Positions 41,938 through 54,158 of a stretch of 64,000 nt of DNA are shown here, piece by piece. This DNA is from Myxococcota bacterium. Its GTDB lineage: Bacteria > Myxococcota_A > Bradymonadia > UBA7976 > UBA1532. Below the pieces are notes generated by a model. It had not been told where the DNA came from. It saw only the letters and a program-made list of their open reading frames with translations, and ran no database searches. The position numbers were made by a program, and so were the translations under genes. Every line of letters starts with the position of its first letter. Within the stretch, counting starts at the first letter, position 1. The stretch lies in NCBI GenBank assembly GCA_963169045.1, contig CAUJDF010000026.1, positions 1-64,000 on the forward strand. The letters are read 5' to 3'.

Positions 41938-42914
41938 CCGCGCGGGTCCCGCCCGACCAGATCGTCACCGCGAAGTTCCCCATCGTCGGCGAGCGCGCCC
42001 CCACCCCGGAGGCGCTCGACCTCGCGGCGTGGCGGCTGACGATCGACGGCCTCGTCGAACGGCCGCTTCAGCTGGGTTGGGGCGACTTCCTCGCGCTGCC
42101 GCACGAGGCGCTGCGCACGGACGTCCACTGCGTCACGCGCTGGACGCGCTTCGACACCGTGTTCGAGGGCGTCCCGCTGGCGCGCCTGCTGCGCCCCCGG
42201 CCCGCGGCGCGCTTCGTGCGCTTCGAGGCGTACTCGGCGCGCGGCCACGACACGTCGCTGCCGCTCGACGTGGCGCTCGCGCACACCTGGCTCGTGCACC
42301 GCGTCGACGGCGCGCCCCTCACGGTCGAGCACGGCTTCCCGCTGCGGACGGTGACGACCGGTCGCTATTTCTATAAGAGTCTCAAGTGGTTGCGGCGCGT
42401 CGAGGTCCTGGCGGACGACCGCCTCGGCTACTGGGAGCGCGAAGACGGCTACCACAACGGCGCGGATCCCTGGCCCGGCGACCAGCGCTACGTCGGCGGC
42501 AACCTCGACGACAAGGCCCTCGAGCGCCTGCGCGCCGCCGGCGACTTCAGCTCGTGGCGCGGCCGCACCGTGCGCAGCGCGGACCTGCGCGGCTGGCGCC
42601 CACGCGCCCTCGACCTCCGGGGCGTGCAGCTCAAGAACTGCGATCTGCGCGGCGCCCGGCTCGAGGGCGCCGATCTCGCCGGCGCCAACCTGACGCTCTG
42701 CGACCTGCGCGGCGCCTCCCTGGCCGGCGCGAACCTGCGCGGCGCCGACCTCGAGGGCGCCCGGCTCACCGGCGCCGACCTCAGCGGCGCCGATCTGCGC
42801 GACACGTTCCTCACCGCCGCCGAGCTCGCCCGCGACGGCGAGCCGCCCGCGCGCCTCGACGGCGCCCGTTTCGAGGGCGCGACCGGCCTGCTGGACGACA
42901 CCCTGCTGCGATGA
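41934..42914 (+). CDS. Sulfite oxidase-like molybdopterin protein fused to pentapeptide repeats
   Basis: A 326-residue fusion. Residues about 1-185 are a molybdopterin-binding oxidoreductase domain of the sulfite oxidase/YedY type: Cys66 in DVHCVTRW is the expected Mo ligand, and HGFPLRTV, YKSLKWL and GYWEREDGYHNGADPW complete the fold signature. Residues about 216-290 are A(D/N)LxG pentapeptide repeats (DLRGARLEGADLAGANL). No signal peptide or Tat motif is seen, unlike secreted YedY. It overlaps the FIST gene and the PAP2 gene by 4 bases each. Confidence 0.88.
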   Translation: MTARVPPDQIVTAKFPIVGERAPTPEALDLAAWRLTIDGLVERPLQLGWGDFLALPHEALRTDVHCVTRWTRFDTVFEGVPLARLLRPRPAARFVRFEAYSARGHDTSLPLDVALAHTWLVHRVDGAPLTVEHGFPLRTVTTGRYFYKSLKWLRRVEVLADDRLGYWEREDGYHNGADPWPGDQRYVGGNLDDKALERLRAAGDFSSWRGRTVRSADLRGWRPRALDLRGVQLKNCDLRGARLEGADLAGANLTLCDLRGASLAGANLRGADLEGARLTGADLSGADLRDTFLTAAELARDGEPPARLDGARFEGATGLLDDTLLR

Positions 42915-43642
42915 CCCGTCAGCCCCCGCGCGTGGCGACGCGCCCCTGGTGGGACCACGCGGGCATCGCGCTCCTCTGGCGATATGCCTGTCATTCCGCG
43001 ATGTTGGGGCTCGCCGTGCTCAACGAGGCGCGCCCCGCCCCGAGCCTGCCCGACACGATCCTCGCCCTGGTGCCTCGCAGCGAGTGGGTCCTGCGCTGGA
43101 ACTACCACCTCTGGCTGCTCTGCTATCTGCCGCCGGCGCTCTGGCTCTGGCGCCGCGACCGCGCCGCGTTCGTGCACTTCCTCTACGTCGGCGGTCTGTC
43201 GAGCCTGCTGCGCGGCGTGTGCATCCCGCTCACCGGCCTCGGGCCGCCGCACGGCGCCGACGTCAACGCCGGCCTGCCGCCGGCGGCGATGTTCGACGCC
43301 TGGGTGGCGCTCGTGAACCCCTTCCCGACGCTGTTCGGCGAGGCGGCCCACGTCCACCTCACGAAGGACCTGTTCTTCTCGGGACACACCGCGACGACCT
43401 TCCTGCTCTGGCTCTATTGCCGCGGCCGCGGCGCGCTGGCCACCGTCGCGCTCGCCGGGCACGTGCTCGTCGTCGCCAGCGTCTTCTTCGCCCACCTGCA
43501 CTACACCATCGACGTCGTCGGCGCCTGGGCCCTGACCTGGGCGCTCTTCGTCGCCTGCCGGACCCGATGGCCCATCGGGGCCGCGGGGCAGAGCGCGTCG
43601 GCGCGTCCCGAAATGCCCCGCCGGGACGACGCGAGGTCTTGA
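42911..43642 (+). CDS. PAP2-like (sphingomyelin synthase-related) membrane phosphatase or transferase
   Basis: A 243-residue membrane protein with about six helices. The lipid-phosphatase motifs of the PAP2_C/sphingomyelin synthase type are visible: FSGHTATTF and HLHYTIDVVGAW, which give the His/His/Asp active site. A long loop with LTGLGPPHGADVN precedes them. It should act on lipid phosphate or phospholipid head groups at the membrane. It overlaps the molybdopterin fusion gene by 4 bases, so FIST, molybdopterin fusion and PAP2 are made together. Confidence 0.82.
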   Translation: MTRQPPRVATRPWWDHAGIALLWRYACHSAMLGLAVLNEARPAPSLPDTILALVPRSEWVLRWNYHLWLLCYLPPALWLWRRDRAAFVHFLYVGGLSSLLRGVCIPLTGLGPPHGADVNAGLPPAAMFDAWVALVNPFPTLFGEAAHVHLTKDLFFSGHTATTFLLWLYCRGRGALATVALAGHVLVVASVFFAHLHYTIDVVGAWALTWALFVACRTRWPIGAAGQSASARPEMPRRDDARS

Positions 43643-43646
43643 CCTC
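43633..43646. promoter_or_regulatory. Inverted repeat upstream of the GlgE pathway genes
   Basis: GAGGTC-TT-GACCTC (6-base arms, 2-base gap) spans the PAP2 stop codon, about 80 bases before the glgE start. A second palindrome, CCGCGATCGCGG, lies at 43674-43685. They could be an operator for the glucan operon, though short palindromes arise readily at this base composition. Confidence 0.3.
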
Positions 43647-43726
43647 TCCGCGGCATGCAGCCTGCACCGCACGCCGCGATCGCGGGGCGGCGCGCCTCGC
43701 CCGGGCACTCGCGGACGGCGGAGACC

Positions 43727-46700
43727 ATGACCGGAGCGCGCATCTACAACCTCTTCCCGTTGCTGGCCGGCGACGTGGCGTCGTGGCACGCCCACCTGCC
43801 GCGCATCGCGGCGATGGCCTTCGACTGGATCTATGTCAACCCGTTCCACTTCCCGGGGTTCTCGGGGAGCCTCTACGCGGTGAAGGACCCGCGGCGCCTG
43901 CATCCGCTCCTCGACGACGGATCCGGGCGGACCACCGACGAGCAGCTCGCGGCGCTCACCGAGGCGGCGAAGGCCCACGGGCTGCGCGTCATGATGGACC
44001 TGGTCGTCAACCACACGTCCAAGGACTCGCCGCTCGTCGAGCGCCACCCCGAGTGGTTCGTGCGCGGCCCGGACGGCGCCGTGCAGTCGCCGCACGCCAT
44101 CGATCCCGCCGACGCGCGCAGGATCACCGTCTGGGGCGACCTGGCCGAGCTCGACTACCGCGAGCGTCTCGAGCGCGTGCCGCTCGTGGCCCACTGGCGC
44201 GAGCTCGTGCGGCACTTCGCGTCGCTGGGTTTCGCCGGCTTCCGCTGCGACGCCGCCTACAAGGTGCCCGGCCCCGTCTGGGCGGACCTGATCGCCGCCG
44301 CCCGCGAAATCCGCCCCGACGCCGTCTTCGCCGCGGAGACGCTCGGCTGCCGCATCGAAGAGGTCACCGGCCTGCAGGTCGCCGGCTTCGACTATCTGTT
44401 CAACAGCTCGAAGTGGTGGGACTTCCAGGCGCCGTGGCTCCTCGAGCAGTACAACACCTTCCGGCACATCGCGCCGTCGATCGCCTTCCCGGAGAGTCAT
44501 GACACGCCGCGCCTCGTCGCGGAGCTCGCCGAGCGCGGCATCACCGATCCCGACGAGGTGGCCCGGATCTATCGCCAGCGCTATCTGTTCGCGGCGACCT
44601 TCTCGACGGCGGTCATGATGCCCATGGGCTTCGAGTTCGGCTTCGCCCACAAGCTGGACGTCGTCCGCACGCGGCCCGAGGACTGGGAGGAGCCGCGCTT
44701 CGATCTGTCGTCGTTCATCGCCGAGGTCAACCGCACGCGCGCCGCGCTGCCCGCCCTCAACGAAGAGGGACCCATGCGCCGCCTCGACAGCGGCGGCGCG
44801 ATCGGTCTGTTGCGGACGACACACAGCGGAGACACCTGGGCGCTCACGCTGGTCAACCCCTGCCGCGAGGCGGTCAAGGCGCGCCTCGACGGCCTCCCCG
44901 GCGATGCCATCGAGGTGACGCCGGACCGCGGCGGCCGCGCGCGCCTCGGGTCCGGCCGCGCCGCTGAGCTCGGCCCCGGCGACGTCCGCCTGTTCGTGCC
45001 CGCGGAGACGGCGCGCATGGCCGACGGCGGCACCCGCGGCGGCGGCGCCTCGCTCGTCGACACCGTGCGCAGCCGACCCATCGTCATCGAGCGGGTCACG
45101 CCCGAGATCGACGGCGGCCGCTACCCGGTCAAGCGCGTCGTCGGCGACCAGCTCACCGTCGAGGCCACCCTCTTCAAGGAAGGCCACGACAAGCTCGCCG
45201 CCGTCGTGCGCTACCGGCGCGTCGACGAGTCGGTGTGGCACGAGCGCGCGATGGAGAAGACCAACGCCGGCCTCGACCGCTGGCGCGCGCACATCCCACT
45301 GGAAGCGAACACGCGCTATCAGTACACGATCGAGGTGTGGCGGGACGTCTGGGGCACGTGGTGCGACGCCACCCAGAAGAAGCTGACCGCCGGGCAGGAC
45401 GTGCGCCTCGAGCTCGCCGAGGGCCGCGCGCTCCTCGCGGAGACCGCCGATCGCGCGCGCGGCGACGACCGGGCGCTCCTGCAGGACGTGCTGCGCAAGT
45501 ACGACGCCATCGCCGGCGCCGAGCAGCGCGCCACGCTGCTGCTCGCCTCGCGCGTCGCCCATGCCATGCAGCGCCACGCCGACCGCAGCGACGCCGTGCA
45601 CCACGACCGCGATCTCGAGGTGGTCGTCGACCGCGAGCGCGCCGTCTTCGGCGCCTGGTACGAGCTCTTCCCGCGCTCGCAGGGCACCGTGCCCGGTCGC
45701 AGCGCCACCTTCCGCGAGTGCGAGCGGCGACTGCCCGAGATCCGCCAGATGGGCTTCGACGTGGTGTATCTGCCACCCATCCATCCCATCGGCCGCACCC
45801 ATCGCAAGGGACCGGACAACACGCTCGAGGCCGGGCCGGACGACCCGGGCAGCCCGTATGCCATCGGCGCCCGCGAGGGCGGCCACGATGCCGTCCACCC
45901 CGAGCTCGGCACGCTCGACGACTTCCGCCGCTTCGTCGCCGCCGTGCGCGAGCACGGGATGGAGGTGGCGCTCGACTTCGCCATCCAGTGCTCGCCGGAC
46001 CACCCGTGGATCCAGCAGCATCCGGAGTGGTTCAGGTTCCGCCCCGACGGCTCGATCAAGTACGCCGAGAACCCGCCGAAGAAGTACCAGGACATCGTCA
46101 ATGTGGAGTTCTACGGCCCGCACCAGGACGCGCTGTGGCGCGAGCTGCTGCGGGTCGTGCGCTTCTGGGTGGACGAGGGGGTGCGCATCTTCCGCGTCGA
46201 CAACCCCCACACCAAGCCCGTGCCGTTCTGGGAGTGGCTGATCGGCAGCGTCCAGCGCACGCATCCCGACGTGATCTTCCTGTCGGAGGCGTTCACGCGG
46301 CCGCCGATGCTACAGATGCTGGCGAAGGTGGGCTTCACCCAGTCGTACACGTACTTCACGTGGCGCAACTTCAAGCAGGAGCTGACCGAGTACCTGACGG
46401 AGCTCACGCAGGGCGAGTCCCGCGAGTACCTGCGGCCGAACTTCTTCGCCAATACGCCCGACATCCTGCCGCGGTACCTGCAGGAGGGCGGACGGCCCGC
46501 CTTCCGGGTGCGTCTGGTGCTCGCCGGCACGCTGTCGAGCGTCTATGGCATCTACAGCGGCTTCGAGCTGTGCGAGAACCGGGCGGTGCCGAACAGCGAG
46601 GAGTACCTGCACTCCGAGAAGTACGAGTACAAGGTGTGGGACTGGGACCGCCCGGGACACATCAAGGCCGACGTGGCACGCCTGAACCGCATCCGCTTCG

Positions 46701-47041
46701 ACAACCCGGCGCTGCAGCGACTCGACACGCTGCATTTCCTGCCCGCGAGCGACGACGACGTGCTGTTCTACGGCAAGTGGACGGAGGACGCCTCGAACGT
46801 CGTCCTGTGCGCGGTGAACCTGAACCCGTACGACGTGGCCGAGGCCGTCATCGAGCTGCCGCTGGATGTGCTCGGCATCGCCGAGAACGAGACGTTCGAG
46901 GTCGAGGAGCTCATGGGCGGAACGCGGCACCTGTGGCACGGCCGCAAGCAGCGTCTGCGCCTCGATCCCCGGCAGCAGCCCGCCATGATCTTCCGCGTGA
47001 ACCGTTGGGTGCGCGTGCACCATCGGGAGCCCTGTGATTGA
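43727..47041 (+). CDS. glgE: GlgE maltosyltransferase with an extra N-terminal GH13 domain
   Basis: A 1104-residue fusion from ATG 43727 (24 residues longer from 43655). GlgE transfers maltose from alpha-maltose-1-phosphate onto glucan. Residues about 1-430 are a full GH13 alpha-amylase-like domain, with nucleophile Asp175 (FRCDAAYKV), acid/base Glu204 (FAAETLGC) and Asp259 (ESHDTPRL). Residues about 450-1104 are GlgE, with nucleophile Asp825 (FRVDNPHTKP), Glu854 (FLSEAFTRPP) and its N-terminal domain. Plain GlgE is about 660-700 residues; longer forms with such an N-terminal domain exist in other proteobacteria. It ends on the start codon of treS (TGATG). Confidence 0.93.
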   Translation: MTGARIYNLFPLLAGDVASWHAHLPRIAAMAFDWIYVNPFHFPGFSGSLYAVKDPRRLHPLLDDGSGRTTDEQLAALTEAAKAHGLRVMMDLVVNHTSKDSPLVERHPEWFVRGPDGAVQSPHAIDPADARRITVWGDLAELDYRERLERVPLVAHWRELVRHFASLGFAGFRCDAAYKVPGPVWADLIAAAREIRPDAVFAAETLGCRIEEVTGLQVAGFDYLFNSSKWWDFQAPWLLEQYNTFRHIAPSIAFPESHDTPRLVAELAERGITDPDEVARIYRQRYLFAATFSTAVMMPMGFEFGFAHKLDVVRTRPEDWEEPRFDLSSFIAEVNRTRAALPALNEEGPMRRLDSGGAIGLLRTTHSGDTWALTLVNPCREAVKARLDGLPGDAIEVTPDRGGRARLGSGRAAELGPGDVRLFVPAETARMADGGTRGGGASLVDTVRSRPIVIERVTPEIDGGRYPVKRVVGDQLTVEATLFKEGHDKLAAVVRYRRVDESVWHERAMEKTNAGLDRWRAHIPLEANTRYQYTIEVWRDVWGTWCDATQKKLTAGQDVRLELAEGRALLAETADRARGDDRALLQDVLRKYDAIAGAEQRATLLLASRVAHAMQRHADRSDAVHHDRDLEVVVDRERAVFGAWYELFPRSQGTVPGRSATFRECERRLPEIRQMGFDVVYLPPIHPIGRTHRKGPDNTLEAGPDDPGSPYAIGAREGGHDAVHPELGTLDDFRRFVAAVREHGMEVALDFAIQCSPDHPWIQQHPEWFRFRPDGSIKYAENPPKKYQDIVNVEFYGPHQDALWRELLRVVRFWVDEGVRIFRVDNPHTKPVPFWEWLIGSVQRTHPDVIFLSEAFTRPPMLQMLAKVGFTQSYTYFTWRNFKQELTEYLTELTQGESREYLRPNFFANTPDILPRYLQEGGRPAFRVRLVLAGTLSSVYGIYSGFELCENRAVPNSEEYLHSEKYEYKVWDWDRPGHIKADVARLNRIRFDNPALQRLDTLHFLPASDDDVLFYGKWTEDASNVVLCAVNLNPYDVAEAVIELPLDVLGIAENETFEVEELMGGTRHLWHGRKQRLRLDPRQQPAMIFRVNRWVRVHHREPCD

Positions 47042-50000
47042 TGAGCGATCGGCTCTGGTACAAGGACGCGATCATCTATCAGCTCCACGTGAAGTCGTTC
47101 TACGACGCGAACGACGACGGAGACGGCGACTTCGCGGGGCTGCTGCAGAAGCTGGACTACGTCGAGTCGCTCGGCGTCACCGCCCTGTGGCTGCTGCCGT
47201 TCTACCCGTCGCCGCTGCGGGACGACGGCTACGACATCGCCGACTACCGCAACATCAACCCGAAGTTCGGCACCCTGCGCGACTTCCGGGCCTTCATCAA
47301 GGAGGCGCACCGGCGCGGGCTGAAGGTCATCACCGAGCTGGTGATCAACCACACGTCGGACCAGCACCCATGGTTCCAGAAGGCGCGGCGGGCGCGCCCG
47401 GGGTCGGCCGCCCGTGAGTTCTACGTGTGGAGCGACACGGACCAGCGGTACCTCGAGACGCGCATCATCTTCTGCGACACGGAGAAATCGAACTGGGCGT
47501 GGGACCCGGAGGCGCAGGCCTACTACTGGCACCGCTTCTACTCCCACCAGCCGGATCTGAACTGGGACAACCCGCGCGTCTTCGACGAAGTCACGAGGGT
47601 GATGCAGTTCTGGCTCGACATGGGCGTCGACGGAATGCGGCTCGATGCCATCCCCTACCTCGTGGAGCGCGAGGGCACGAACAACGAGAACCTGCCCGAG
47701 ACGCACGAGGTGATCCGGCGCATCCGCGCGTGGCTCGACGACCGCTACCCCGACCGCATGCTGCTCGGCGAGGCGAATCAGTGGCCCGAGGACGTGCGCC
47801 CGTACTTCGGCGAGGGCGACGAGTGCCACATGTCGTTCCACTTCCCGCTCATGCCCCGCCTGTACATGGCGGTGGCGCGGGAGGACCGGCATCCGATCAC
47901 CGACATCCTGCGGCAGACGCCGGAGATCCCCGACAACTGCCAGTGGGCGATCTTCCTGCGCAACCACGACGAGCTGACGCTCGAGATGGTCACGGACCGC
48001 GAGCGCGACTACCTGTGGAACTTCTACGCCGCCGAGACCCGGGCGCGCATCAACCTGGGCATCCGCCGGCGCCTGGCGCCGCTGCTCGAGAACGACCGGC
48101 GCAAGATCGAGCTCCTCAACAGCGTGCTGATGTCCATGCCCGGCACGCCCGTCGTCTACTACGGCGACGAGATCGGGATGGGCGACAACATCTTCCTGGG
48201 CGATCGCGACGGCGTGCGCACGCCGATGCAGTGGTCCCCGGACCGAAACGCGGGGTTCTCGCGGGCCGATCCGCAGCGTCTGTTCCTGCCGCCGATCATG
48301 GATCCGGTCTACGGCTACACGTCGGTGAACGTCGAGGCGGAGAGCCGGGATGCGTCGTCGCTGCTGCAATGGATGCGGCGCCTGATCGCCATCCGCCGCG
48401 CGCACCATGTGTTCGGGCGCGGCGCGCTCAAGATCCTGCTGCCCGGAAACCGCAAGGTCCTCGCGTACTTGCGCGAGCTCTCCGCCGGCGACGGCGACGG
48501 CGACGAGATCGTGCTGTGCGTGGCGAACCTGTCGCGCGTCCCGCAGCCCGTGGAGCTGGATCTGTCCCGCTACAAGGGGCGCGTCCCCGTGGAGCTGTTC
48601 GGGCCGAGCCCGTTCCCGCCGATCGGCGATCTGCCGTACTTCATCACGCTGCCGGGATACGGCTACTACTGGTTCCGTCTCAGCGACGCCGCCGCCGCCC
48701 CGTCCTGGCACCAGGCCCATCAGGCACCCATGCCCGAGCTTCTCACACTGGTCCTGCCCCATGGCTGGCGCAGCCTGCTCGAGGGCCGCGAGCTGAAGAC
48801 GCTGACGGCCGAGATCCTGCCGTCGTTCCTCGAGAATCGGCGCTGGTACGCCGCCAGGGGCGTCGAGGGCGAGGTGGCGCTCGGCGACCACGCCGCGCTC
48901 GACGACTGGATGCTGGCGACGGTCCAGATCGCGGGCCAGCGGTACGCGCTGCCGCTCGGCGTCGCCTACGAGAGCCGCACCGACGATCCATTCGAGCGCC
49001 TGCACGCGTGCACGCTGGCGCGGGTGCGCAGCGGGCCGCGCGTCGGCGTGCTCTACGACGCCACCGCCGAGGACGCCTTCGCGCGGCGCCTCTTGCGCAT
49101 CATGGCCGACGGCGAGTCGGTGCCGACGGCGGGCGGCGGCCGCATGGACGGCGTCGCCGTCGAGCCCCTGCCCGTCGAGCCCGAAGCGCGCGTCCAGCGC
49201 CTGGGCGCCGAGCAGAGCAACACCTCGCTGCTCGTCGGCGACCGCGTCCTGCTCAAGGTGTACCGGCGCCTCGCCGGCGGCCTGCACCCCGAGATCGAGG
49301 TGGGCCGATACCTGAGCGTGCACGCGGCCTTCCCGCACACGCCGCGCTTCCTCGGCGCCATCGAGCGGACGGAGGCCGACGGCACCCGCACCGCCGTCGC
49401 CATCGCCCACGCGCACGTGCAGAACCAGGGCGACGGCTGGCAGTTCACGCTCGACCACCTCGACCGCTTCCTCGACCGCGTCGAGGACGCCGGCGTGCCC
49501 GCGGCCCCGGAGCCGGTGGACCACGACTTCTACTCGGCGCTCGCGAGGCGCCTCGGCGAGCGCGTCGCCGAGCTGCACCACGCCTTCTGCCTCGGCGGCG
49601 ACCCGGCCTTCGATCCGGTGCCCACGACGCGCGGCGACCTCGACGCGTGGCGGGCAGCGGCGCGCGACCAGGCCGAGCAGGCGCGGCAGGCGCTCGAGCG
49701 CGCGCGGGCCGACCTGGCCGACGACGCGCGCGTCCCCGCCGAGGACCTGCTGTCGCGCTGGCCGCAGCTGCTCGACCGCATCGACGCGCTCGCGCCCGGC
49801 GGCGTCGACGCGCACAAGACGCGCCTGCACGGCGACCTGCACCTCGGGCAGGTGCTGTACGTGAAGGACGACTGGCAGATCATCGACTTCGAGGGCGAGC
49901 CGGCGAAGCCCATCGAGCAGCGACGCGGCAAGCACTCGCCGCTGCGCGACGTCGCCGGCATGTTGCGGTCCTTCGACTACGCGGCCTGGTCGGCGGGGCT

Positions 50001-50273
50001 GACCCGAACCGCGGAGCGCGCCGAGCCGCTCGACTGGCTGGCGCCGCGGCTCGAGGCGTGGAAGCGCAGGGCGGTCGGGGCGTTCATGGCCGGCTACCGC
50101 GCGCGCATCGAGGGCGCCGTCTCGTGGCCGGCCGACGAAAAGACGGCCGAGCGTCTGATCGCGCTGTTCTCGCTCGAGAAGGCTCTGTACGAAGTCGTGT
50201 ACGAAGCGACCCAGCGTCCGCGGTGGCTGTTGATCCCGGTGCTGGGCGTCCGGCGTCTGATGGAGAGCGAGAC

Positions 50274-50277
<4 letters not shown>
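47041..50277 (+). CDS. treS: Trehalose synthase-maltokinase fusion (TreS-Mak)
   Basis: A 1078-residue fusion. Residues about 1-550 are TreS, which interconverts trehalose and maltose: Asp202 (MRLDAIPYL), Glu244 (LLGEANQWP) and Asp310 (FLRNHDEL) form the GH13 triad, and [20 protein letters not shown] is the TreS signature. Residues about 565-1078 are maltokinase (Pep2/Mak), which makes maltose-1-phosphate; the kinase motifs are [12 protein letters not shown] and [11 protein letters not shown]. The ATG at 47041 overlaps the glgE stop by one base; an in-frame TTG lies just before it. The gene overlaps glgB by 4 bases. Confidence 0.95.
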
Positions 50278-52463
<2,186 letters not shown>

Positions 52464-52467
52464 GCGT

Positions 52468-52791
52468 TCAGCCCGCCTCGGTGATCACGCCCGCGCAGTC
52501 GGTGGTGCAGGCCGTGCTGCACTCGTCGGCCGCCGCGGCGTCGAGGCAGTCCGAGCAACTCTCCACCGCAGCCTCGGTGATGTCGCCCCGGTCCCGCCGG
52601 TCCTCGCACTCGTCGGTGCAGTCCGACACGTCGAAGTCGTTGCCGACGCACTCCTGCCAGTCCGAGCAGGCCTCCCGGCAGTCCAGACGATCCTCGACCT
52701 CGGAGATGGGGTTGTCGTCCTCGCTGCACGCGCCCATGAAGGCGCCCACGCCGACGACCGTTCCGAAGGCCAAGAGGGTGAGCTTGCGCAT
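52468..52791 (-). CDS. Small Cys-rich lipoprotein
   Basis: A 107-residue lipoprotein (MRKLTLLAFG start; lipobox FMGAC). The mature 80 residues hold 11 Cys in pairs such as CREACSDWQEC, CTDECED and CSDCLDAAAADEC, spaced like the B half of the repeated module at 61516-62931. GGAAGGAGGA precedes the ATG at 52791, which fixes the start. It probably forms several disulfides at the cell surface. Function unknown. Confidence 0.8.
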   Translation of the reverse strand: MRKLTLLAFGTVVGVGAFMGACSEDDNPISEVEDRLDCREACSDWQECVGNDFDVSDCTDECEDRRDRGDITEAAVESCSDCLDAAAADECSTACTTDCAGVITEAG

Positions 52792-52961
52792 CCGGTCCTC
52801 CTTCCGATGACGAGGAGGGTCCGAGAGCACGGGCAATGCCAACCCCGCAGCCACGTGGGACGGGGCTTCCACGGGGCGATCGGCCCCGGAGAACCCCTCC
52901 CCGCGAGGCGGGTTGCGCCACGTCCGCTATCATCCGCCACCACCCGCGGCGCGGAGGCGTC

Positions 52962-54158
52962 TTGATCCATTCCCCTGTGCGGCTCGTCGACGAATGCGAG
53001 CGGCGGGCGCTCGCCCTCTTGCGGCAGAACCTCGGACCCGACGGCGTGCTCGCCTGCACGCCCGGTCCGGCGGCCCTGGCGCGCCACTACACCAGCGTCT
53101 TCGGGCGCGACGCGGCCATGTGCGCGCTCGGCATGGTCGCCTCGGGCGAGGCCGACCTGGTCTCGGGCGCATGCGCCGGCCTCGTGACCCTCGCCCGGCA
53201 TCAGGCGCCGAGCGGCGAGATCCCCAAGTTCGTCGATCCGGCGACGGGCGAGGCCGACTTCTGGTACGTGGGCTGCGCCGACGCCACCGCGTGGTGGCTG
53301 CTGGCGGTGCACTTCTTCGACCGCCACGCGCCGGGCTCCTCCCTCGGCGAGTCATTGGGCGCCGAGATCCGGCGTGCGATCGCGTGGTTGCAGGCGCAGC
53401 AGCACCCGCGCTGGGGGCTCGTGCGCCAGAACGAGGCCAGCGACTGGGCCGACATCATGCCCCGCTCCGGTTTCGTGCTGTACACGAACGCCCTCTGGTA
53501 CGCGGTGAAGGCGCGCTACGCCCTGCCGGGCCTCGAGGCGACCGCGGCCCACGCCGCGCTGCTCTTCGATCCGTACGCCGACGACGCCGCCGCCCACCGG
53601 CGCATCCGCCTGCTCCGCGACTACGCCCGCGGGGACGAGGCCCGGCCCTGGCGCTCGTTCGTCGACTTCGCGGCCCGCGGCGACGAGGGCGACGTGCTCG
53701 GCAACGTGCTGGCGGGCCTCTTCGGCCTGATGCCGGCGCCGGTGGCCCGCGAGGTGGTCGACGCGCTGCGCGCCGCCGGGGTCGCCGCGCCCGGGCCGGT
53801 GCGCGTCGTCCTCTCGCCCCTCGACGAAGGGCACCCGCGCTGGCGCGCCTACATGGACCGGCACGGTCAGAACCGGCCGCACCAGTATCACAACGGCGGC
53901 GTGTGGCCCTTCGCCGGCGCGCTGTGGGCGCTGCTCCTCGACCGCGTCGGCCTGCCGGGTCCGGCCCGCGAGGCGCTCGCCGGCGTGGCCGCGCTCTGCG
54001 CGCGCGAGGACTGGGGCTTCTGCGAGTGGTTCCACGGCGAGACGGGCGCCGCGGCCGGCATGCGCGGCCAGTCGTGGAACGCCGCGCTCTACGTGCTCGC
54101 CCGGCGTGTCCTCGACGGCGGCCTGCGCCTCGGCGTCAGCGACGGTACCAGCGGCTGA
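52962..54158 (+). CDS. Six-hairpin glycosidase (amylo-alpha-1,6-glucosidase or GH100-like)
   Basis: A 398-residue alpha/alpha-toroid glycosidase. Family-like features are HYTSVFGRDAAMCALG near the N-terminus, NEASDWADIMPRSGFVLYTNALWYAV with candidate acid residues, QYHNGGVWPF, and WFHGETGAAAGMRGQSWNAA with a Glu and the usual C-terminal Trp/Asn. It resembles both GH100 invertases and glycogen-debranching-type enzymes, so the substrate is open. The TTG start at 52962 has GGAGG 4 bases upstream. It lies 500 bases past glgB on the same strand, suggesting a role in turning over the glucan or trehalose. The last 23 bases overlap the convergent gene. Confidence 0.75.
   Translation: MIHSPVRLVDECERRALALLRQNLGPDGVLACTPGPAALARHYTSVFGRDAAMCALGMVASGEADLVSGACAGLVTLARHQAPSGEIPKFVDPATGEADFWYVGCADATAWWLLAVHFFDRHAPGSSLGESLGAEIRRAIAWLQAQQHPRWGLVRQNEASDWADIMPRSGFVLYTNALWYAVKARYALPGLEATAAHAALLFDPYADDAAAHRRIRLLRDYARGDEARPWRSFVDFAARGDEGDVLGNVLAGLFGLMPAPVAREVVDALRAAGVAAPGPVRVVLSPLDEGHPRWRAYMDRHGQNRPHQYHNGGVWPFAGALWALLLDRVGLPGPAREALAGVAALCAREDWGFCEWFHGETGAAAGMRGQSWNAALYVLARRVLDGGLRLGVSDGTSG

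Noticed and set aside
40741-43642. Secondary-metabolite cluster
   Set aside because: No synthase, carrier or tailoring set; the genes are a sensor, a redox protein and a lipid phosphatase.
46768-49935. Long - strand frame (about 1,050 codons) opposite TreS-maltokinase
   Set aside because: TreS and maltokinase motifs on the + strand are complete; this frame has none.
52905-52933. Sigma-70 promoter for the glycosidase gene (TTGCGC and TATCAT)
   Set aside because: The two hexamers are only 9 bases apart and no -35 lies at the right distance; TATCAT alone is too weak.
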